DNA of 64,000 nt from Holothuria scabra. Its lineage: Eukaryota > Echinodermata > Holothuroidea > Aspidochirotida > Holothuriidae. Under the pieces are notes generated by a model. It was given only the letters and a program-made list of their open reading frames with translations. It searched no databases and was not told the origin of the DNA. A program made the translations under genes and the position numbers. Below, piece after piece: positions 57,813-64,000 of the stretch. Positions within the stretch are counted from its first letter, which is position 1, and each line of letters starts with the position of its first letter. The stretch is from assembly GCA_037179385.1 (NCBI GenBank), contig CM074179.1:32245903-32309902 (forward strand), given 5' to 3'.

Positions 57813-57854
57813 CAGTCACCAAGCTCACGTCTTCATGTAAGGTGGGCAAAATTC

Positions 57855-57935
57855 CTACTCCTCATAGTGATTTGAGGTTAGTGCCATGGTGTGCATGCAA
57901 TTGCACTCACATGCCTCAAAGTTTCAAGGCCTGTA
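57855..57935. repeat. Inverted end fragment of the CAGGCCTTGA MITE family
   Basis: ATAGTGATTTGAGGTTAGTG, ATTGCACTCACATGCCTCAA and AGTTTCAAGGCCTG are the reverse of the left end of the element at 19810. Confidence 0.55.
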
Positions 57936-58351
57936 ATATTAATGATGTTCCTTTCTACTCATTCCTTAGACTTCATCATCTGTTGTAATCCCTACTTATA
58001 GCCCTGCTGACAATTGTACACAATATTGGCTGATTGGTGTTATTGTCTGCTTAAGATTTATTGTCCTTGGCAGTGCTCCCCAAATATTACAATTTGATAC
58101 TCTGGGTTTTCCCCTCTTAAAAAGGTTAATATAAATGTTAATGTCATGAAAATATTTTGAATTTTGGAAAGTAAATGGACACTGAAATTTTTTTTTTGGT
58201 TAAAATGTGTGGCTCTCTCTTGTGAATATTTCTACTAAGACCAGTGTTTCCGCTAAGCAGCTATGACGCGATTTTGACGCAATGACTTATCGATTTGACG
58301 CACTGCGGTTTGTGGTGAGAAATAAAAAAAATAGGGTTTCATTTTTCTCCC

Positions 58352-59908
58352 CGGTAAATAATCGGCAGCGCTAAAATTCTGTCATTCAACCGATCATTAC
58401 CACTGATTATTTGCACAGTGGAAAAAGGGGCTAAAATATACATGAAACTTGCTCTTAGTTTCGTTAATTCCCGTAAATACTCAATCCTTTATCTTCCCGC
58501 TAAAACCAGATGCATTGATAATCACAAATGTATAAATTTTACCTCTGCCATGGGAATGATCATTTGATATTTACCCCTATAACCCTGTAGTATAACCTGG
58601 AATTAGACTTATAGAGTTGCAATTAAGGTGTATTTCTTGCAGTCTCGCAGAAATTAGCACCGTGTAAGTTGCTGTACAAACTGTTCTGCACAAAAACACA
58701 TTGTGCAGACTACGGAGCGGCAGTGTTTCGCCGTTTTTTCATCTCCCACATATCTGTGCATGTTTTGTACATGTAGCAGCTAGAATCTTGTGAAGTTCGG
58801 TGGTTATTATCTTGAATATATTAAGCCATTCCCAGCATTCCTTCCGTACTATTGTTTACAGTAGGACTTACGCAATGTTGTCATACAACGTCATTGCAAA
58901 CGAAAACATTGATGCAAGTGGTCTCATGCGCAAACTTCTTGGCCCACGAATGTAGTAGACTAATATGTGTGTGTCCGTTTTTACCGCCAAACAAGGCATC
59001 ATGTTTTGCTCGGTGACATCATATGCATACAATCCATTGCAAAATTTAAATTGAACCCCGCAGGGTGATTGGTTCAATTGCGTTGATTCTAACAAGCCAA
59101 TCACAACTCGCCCCTTCACCTATGTGATTTAGTGTGTGAAAATACTCCGTCTCGAGACAACTTTTCCCATTGAGTTTGTGTTACGACGATCGCACTTCCC
59201 ATGCTCATATTGCCGGCTAGCGCAGCCGGGGGAGCCCGTGCAAGAATTCACCAAGGATCTGCGGCACAAATCTCTGCGTGCGTGGATTTTTTTGCGGAGA
59301 TCTAAGACGTAAGTTTTGGACAAGAACTGCTAAAAATATACGGGGATATTTATATCCGAAAGGAACCATAGTATATGTTAATTGGGTGCAATTGTTTTGC
59401 TGCCCTGAACTTCTAAGATTATCACGATTGCTGTACATGGGGTTTGCTTATTAAAAGCGGGACAGAAGCTACAGATCATTAATGCAACTAAAACACAGTA
59501 CAGTAAAAGGATGCAAATATTCTGACATGGTTAGGGAATAAAAAATAAACAGAACACGATGTTGGCCTAAGAACTAAATTATCAAACTGCACGTGACATC
59601 GACTGCAAACGCAATTATTTATGGTTGATTCATATCTCCACTTTTGAACTAACAGTATTCACCCTAACAAAAATGATATCCCGTTCCAGAAACGAACGGA
59701 ACTATTCCCAATATTTTCCATCCTGAACTAGTTTTGGTATAATACGATATGAACGAAGCAAGGGGCGCCTACTATGGAGAAACATATGACTTCCCTCTTT
59801 TTTCAATAATCGGTATAATCCCTTCCCTCTTTCTAATTATCAGCATCGGGACGATTGTTAATTAAATAATCGGTCATCACCGATTATAGCATAATGGGTC
59901 GAACACTA
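58352..59908 (-). repeat. Core copy C of the 1.5-kb hAT-like family, inverted and left-truncated
   Basis: Read on the minus strand it starts TAGTGTTCGACCCATTATGC and follows copy A through CCCCTTGCTTCGTTCATAT, CAGGATGGAAAATATTGGGA and GTGATTGG to AATCAGTGGTAATGATCGG, then stops before the second terminal repeat. The CCAATCA / TGATTGG inverted pair is retained (59040-59105). Confidence 0.85.
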
Positions 59909-60011
59909 CTTTTTATCATCACCTAGTACATAAACATACAAAAATACAGGATCATTATAAAAGAAATATGACCACTTTAAAGTCTTTTTATGCCTTTAAA
60001 ACCCCTTAAAC

Positions 60012-60110
60012 TCAGGAGCTTCCGGGGGCTTAGCCCCTCTGGACCCCCACAGGGGCTTTGCCCCTGGACCCCACTCGTTGGGGGCTCGCGCTTCGCGCTC
60101 GCGTGCACAG
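60012..60110. repeat. GC-rich multi-hairpin module
   Basis: Repeated palindromic blocks GGGGCTTAGCCCC, AGGGGCTTTGCCCCT and GCGCTTCGCGC are joined by TGGACCCC spacers. Similar GGGGCTTTGCCCCTGGACCCC blocks are common inside hAT-type and other DNA elements of invertebrates. The GC content contrasts sharply with the flanking AT-rich intron. Confidence 0.8.
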
Positions 60111-61443
60111 CTCTATGCCTCTAACAATTCTACTGAGTCAAAATTTTCCAAACTGATCATTTTGACCCAATGGTTAATTTCTTAGAGGAAACACTGACTA
60201 AGACCTAATTATTCCTAAGAGGCTGCAGAAGTGTACGTTTTAAAAGAATGGTTAAAGTTGTGGAGCCATGTAAATATTATTTTTTTAAATTTTTTAAAAG
60301 TCACAGATTTATTTAAAATGACAGAGTAATTTAAATGTAAATGTCAACATTATTTGTGGCAGAACACTGCATCATTGCAGACCGTCAAGCGGATCAGCAA
60401 AATTATTCCTTGTCCAGTCAAATTTTCAGCCTCTGTGAACAGTTTGTATTCTTAGTTAATGTGGTTTGGAAGCAGTGTGGTATGTTTAAATAGGCATTTT
60501 GGCAGGCAAGCATGGTAGGAATAGGAAACCACATAATTAGTAACAGCAGGTGTTTTGTGCCGCTACATTACTGTGGTAGGCTGAGAGCCTAAGGTGCATA
60601 CCCACAGGGATCCTATCATTTTTAATCTCATGTAATTGAAGTGACATCATTATTGGGGTATTTCCCATTCTAATATCATGTGTTCTTGTAAAGCAGCTGT
60701 CATGTGGGCATGCAGCCATATGGAACCCACAAATTGCCAAGGGAGTGTAATTACAGTGTATCAAAAATCATAAAATGGAATAGAATTTCTATGGAAATTT
60801 GAGGTTTATAGATTGATCATTAATTCAGTGTAAATCCTTATGCATACAAATTATGCAAATAGCTGTTGGATTCATAATCTGTAGTTGACAGGGCTGAAAT
60901 TAAACATTCATCTAAGTTTTGTCTACAGTGAAAGATCTATGCAGAGATTGTATTGTACAACAAGCTTCCTTCTTTGAGCTTGCCAAATAGTAGACCAGTA
61001 GTTCAGATATTACATCTAGAAGAATGTAGGCTTCATAATCCCCTTCAAAGTGGTATAGATAAGTCGATGATATAACCACATTTTTTCATTTAAGTAAACT
61101 CAACTAAGCAAAAAAATTTTTAGTGAATTTAAAATCAAAATTTGTTTTAAGTCAGAGACAGTAAATCTTTCACTTGGGCAACCAAAGTTTATTTGAGAAA
61201 ACTTAGCAAAATTTAAAAATTTATAAACATGAAAATTTTTGTTGAAAGGCATAGTGGACTAATTTTGCTACTGTATGTAGTGAGGGTTGCTGGAAATGAT
61301 ACCAATTGCCATGGTCACTCACCTGCAGGGTCCTGGAGGAAACCAAGGTGCCCCTCCCCCTTTTTTTTAAATTTTTTTTTTAAATCTTATCAAAAATGTA
61401 ACGATCTCTGGTAAGTGTATACATAAATTATTCTATTTCAGTC

Positions 61444-61746
61444 CCTACCTACCTCCTCTCACCCTACAGTATGTATACCATTTATTCGTATACTTCCTGG
61501 GAAATTTGGCCATCTGGAAGGAAATTTATGCAGCTGGAGAGAAATTTTCCTTTCCTGTACATGAAAATATAGGAAGAACTGTGGGGAATTTTACTCCCTC
61601 CAAGGGGAATAATTCTACTCCCTTCCTGGAATATAAACATTTTTTCCGGCCCCGACTTACTGCCTGGCAAACTAATAGTATGGTAGGGTTCCCACAGTGT
61701 TATTAGTTTACCAGATGGTATACTGTAGGGTGATAGGAGGTAGGTA
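61444..61746. mobile_element. Foldback MITE with a second MITE in its left arm
   Basis: CCTACCTACCTCC and the CACCCTACAGTAT block on the left are inverted on the right (ATACTGTAGGGTGATAGGAG, GTAGGTA, to 61746). The inner arms CTGGCAAACTAATA and TATTAGTTTACCAG flank the loop. The left arm is broken between about 61475 and 61665 by sequence of the CAGGGCTGGAAAAA family (GAAATTTGGCCATCTGGAAG, TTTTTTCCGGCCCCG), whose own left end is missing. Confidence 0.65.
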
Positions 61747-61784
61747 TCGTCCCTCTGTATTTTCTTTAAAGAGAGCCGTTTGTT

Positions 61785-62096
61785 ACCCCAATGTATAATT
61801 TAGCACGTAGTCTACAAAAATTTCCAGTTTGCATAGCCCTTTGAATGGCATCAAATTTAAAACTTGCAGGAGTAGTTATTGTTATGCAGCATGCACTGAG
61901 AGTGTTCTAATAACACATGAGTACCTTGTGTGCTACTGTAGCTCACTACTGTAGGGTGTGCTATCAAGCAGTAAACTGGGATTTTGTCTTGGTGAGGATG
62001 CTTTTTAGACAGTTGTGGGAGGTGCTGGGGTAAAGTAGGTTGGGATAATTGGAACTGCATGGGGTGATGAATAACTGTTTTCCTCTCACCCCAAAA
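61785..62096. mobile_element. Diverged copy of the CTCACCCCAAACTACA MITE family
   Basis: TTTGTTACCCCAATGTATAA, CACTGAGAGTGTTCTAATAA, TTGTCTTGGTGAGGATG and AGTTGTGGGAGGTGCTGG follow the family order, ending near GCATGGGGTGATGAATAACT. It is directly followed by a second copy at 62105. Confidence 0.65.
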
Positions 62097-62104
62097 TACA
62101 TGTA

Positions 62105-62407
62105 ACTTTAAGGGCTAATCCTCTCTTCGCAATCTACAATTTTTGTAGTAGTTCTACAGGAATTCTCAATTGGCTCACCTTTTTGTTGGAAAGCTGGTTC
62201 AAAGAATTCAGAAAACCAAAGCTCATATTAAACAGCATGTATTGTACTGAGAGTGCTTTGATTATAAATTTTGATCTTGTTTACTCACCCTTCAGCAATA
62301 AACTGAGATTGTGTCTGGGTGAGGATGAATTTTAAGACAGTGGGAGCTTTACTGTAAGTATAGGTAAGGAGAACTGAAACTGTTTGGGGTCAGAGGATCA
62401 AGCCTGT
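62105..62407. mobile_element. CTCACCCCAAACTACA MITE ending next to exon 4
   Basis: It starts ACTTTAAGGGCTAATCCTCT and ends CTGTTTGGGGTCAGAGGATC. Internal ACTGAGAGTGCTTTGATTAT and GATTGTGTCTGGGTGAGGAT are family landmarks. The right end is only about 38 bases from the start of exon 4, so the region that normally holds the branch point is partly or wholly transposon-derived. Confidence 0.75.
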
Positions 62408-62445
62408 ATCTTTCTGAATTGTTGGTTGCCATCATTTTCCCCCAG

Positions 62446-62667
62446 GTTCCAGGTCGAGGTCCTAAGAAGAGGTTGACCCTGCGAATGCCTGCTGCTGCTG
62501 AATTTAGAGACTATCTGACAGACTTCAGTGAACACTACGCACAGCTTGGACCGGCCAATCCAGATAATATCCCTGAAGATGGAAGGTTAAAGAGTGAACA
62601 GATCATATCTGACAACAGAAGATATTACTTAGATCTCAAGGAGAATACCAGAGGACGATTCCTTAAA
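62446..62667 (+). CDS. PURA: PURA-like gene, coding exon 4 (codons 75-148, end of PUR repeat I and start of repeat II)
   Basis: The exon follows the acceptor CCCCCAG (62439-62445) and ends at AAA|GTAAGA (62667/62668), phase 0 at both ends. Residues 75-110 ([34 protein letters not shown]) are the last strands and helix of PUR repeat I, matching SRLTLSM, VEFRDYL and [10 protein letters not shown] of vertebrate PURA. Residues 111-121 are a linker. Residues 122-148 ([27 protein letters not shown]) open repeat II. Repeats I and II share YYLDxKxNxRGRFLK, the internal repeat of this family. Vertebrate PURA is about 320 residues, so repeat III and the C-terminus remain outside the window. The 95-codon open frame that starts at 62419 overruns both splice sites. 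Confidence 0.97.
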
Positions 62668-64000
62668 GTAAGATTTAGATCAAGTAATGTAAAATTACAT
62701 AGATAGCATTTGCACTGAAGACCAGTTATCATTGTTTGTTTGTTTGTCTAGCTGTTAATGGCATTTACTGTGTCCCTAAATGTCAAACTCGATCTTCAAA
62801 TAAATTAACAGAATTTGTTCATCCTAAAGCACCTTTCAGACAGTCATTCCATGAGAAAGCTCTTGCAACTCCAGATCCACATTTTAGCACCTACTGAGTA
62901 CAGTATAACTTGGTATCCTGTAATACTAGCAGAAAACAGGGTAGTATTGGTAATGGACTAGCATGGAAGTTGAAAGTAGAGTTAGGATCTTGCCAAGGAC
63001 ACTAATTGCAGTTAATCACAAGGAATGTATACCAAAAGTGTTATTATGGTTGCTGTCATTTAGTGATTTGTTGCTACATCATCATAGCCCCACTCTCCTA
63101 CTCCAGTAGTCATAACTGCATGCAGGATTTACAAAACATGCCTGTTAAACTTGTGTTGTACATATCTTAAAGGGGCATTTAGAGTTTTGACAGAAAATAT
63201 AATTAGCTTTTTGTCCCAGCACCTCATTTTGCCTTTTAAGCTGATTGTTTATCAAAATATAAAAATGTTAAAAAGGTCTCTTTGGTTTTAGGAAAAGTTA
63301 ATTTTGTCTTTTTTACTGTTGAATGAAAATTTCTGATTATTTGTTGGGTAACAAAATTCCACATGTATGCAAGACTAGATAGATTCCGCAATTCTGTAAC
63401 CAATCACAATGTTAGACCGTGATCAAAGATCAGTGTGTGAGTTTAAAAGGCAGTTGACAAATGTGGTGCAAAATTTAAATTGTGAAAAAAATTGCCAGTA
63501 AAAACAAATGTGATTGCCTCTGACTATAACGTAAACTCATAAACATATTAGACTAAAATAGATACGCAGTCAGTATTGGAATGCTTTTTTTTTTGCATTG
63601 TTTATTTACATAAAAATAATAGAGACAAGTCGCTGTATACATACATTTCATCATGCAAATATTTTAAATTACAAACTACACACTTACTTAGGCCTACACT
63701 TATTCATTTCCCCGCATAAAGGGATAAATGAAGTAAAATTAAATTTCATTATATCTATTTAAACATTTCCTGGATGTGCCTTCTTTCAAACAAATATATT
63801 CTTCTGCTTTCAAAATAGATTTCAATCTTTTGTAGAACTCAAATACTTTGAGTAGTATTGGAATGTAATGTGTGAATAGTGCAAACATGCTCGAAAAAAA
63901 TACCAATGGATCCTACAGGGGTATAGCCTTAGGGATGCTTACACAATGGTTTTGTGGCCCAGGTTGGCCTTTCTCTTGGCACTTCATCTGAATTCACTCA
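62668..64000 (+). other. Start of intron 4, running off the window
   Basis: It begins GTAAGA. It is AT-rich and shows no further PUR exon; the expected continuation of repeat II is not present before 64000. The stretch near 63170-63540 has the look of the AAAGGGGCATTT-type interspersed repeats but I could not delimit it. Confidence 0.7.

Larger units (their letters stand above)
58242..60196. mobile_element. hAT-like element with perfect 8-bp duplication, carrying core copy C
   Basis: CAGTGTTTCCGCTAAG (58242) is matched at the right end by AGAGGAAACACTG (to 60196). ACTAAGAC is exactly duplicated (58234-58241 and 60197-60204). Its own sequence is about 58242-58350 and 59909-60196. The middle is an inverted copy of the 45530 element, whose GTCGAACACTA end is intact at 59898-59908 but whose other end is missing at about 58352. 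The right arm holds a GC-rich hairpin module (60012-60110). No transposase frame is recognised. Confidence 0.85.
57017..62445 (+). other. Intron 3 of the PURA-like gene (5,429 bp)
   Basis: It begins GTTAGT and ends TTTTCCCCCAG after a pyrimidine-rich tract. It contains a SINE, a nested hAT-like element, a foldback and two MITEs. Nothing identifiable is seen in about 57410-57640, 57940-58230 and 60205-61440, apart from AT-rich sequence. Confidence 0.85.

Noticed and set aside
61490..61498. Apparent octamer duplication ACTTCCTG/ACTTACTG around the MITE piece at 61499
   Set aside because: Comparison with the copy at 27660 shows that CTTCCTG belongs to the interior of the element, whose left end is lost, so the match is coincidental.

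Overview
This window is animal nuclear DNA with one recognisable host gene, on the + strand. It holds the 5' part of a Pur-alpha (PURA) homologue as four small coding exons: 199-241, 18502-18579, 56916-57016 and 62446-62667. Three long introns of about 18.3, 38.3 and 5.4 kb separate them, and a fourth intron runs off the right edge. Phases match across all junctions (1, 1, 0, 0). The four exons encode the first 148 residues: an N-terminus like that of vertebrate PURA, a short acidic linker, PUR repeat I and the start of PUR repeat II. The rest of the protein lies beyond base 64000.

Everything else is intron, and it is packed with transposable-element remains. The animal type of PURA, the CR1/L2-like LINE remnants, the many short hAT-like elements and a repeat carrying AGGTCAAAGGTCAT units suggest a marine deuterostome. 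I would guess an echinoderm, perhaps a sea cucumber, but no feature here proves it.

Intron 1 (242-18501) holds a long-armed foldback element with three identical 73-bp tandem units (3576-4260). It also has an inverted-repeat-bounded block with five copies of a 13-base motif (5091-6475), and hAT-like MITEs at 4293, 7869, 10246 and 17195. Intron 2 (18580-56915) holds nested MITEs (19810-20281, 23843-24258), a 1.27-kb hAT-like element (30887-32159) and two copies of a Helentron/HINE-like element (34832-38033, 39395-39907). Further right are an L2/CR1-like LINE tail hit twice by MITEs (42338-43780), a 1.54-kb hAT-like element (45530-47072) and a Harbinger-like element with a decayed MADF gene (47197-47947). 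It ends with a TTAA-type MITE inside a tRNA-derived SINE (50206-50680) and a CR1-like LINE split by a 2.7-kb element (52040-55990). Intron 3 (57017-62445) has a full tRNA-derived SINE, a hAT-like element containing a third copy of the 1.5-kb core (58242-60196), and a MITE that ends about 40 bases before exon 4.

The main result is a layered record of DNA-transposon activity inside one gene. At least ten insertions can be delimited to within a few bases by terminal inverted repeats and target-site duplications. Several are nested, and two can be checked against an empty site or an interrupted reading frame. No bacterial features, CRISPR array, functional tRNA or rRNA were seen.
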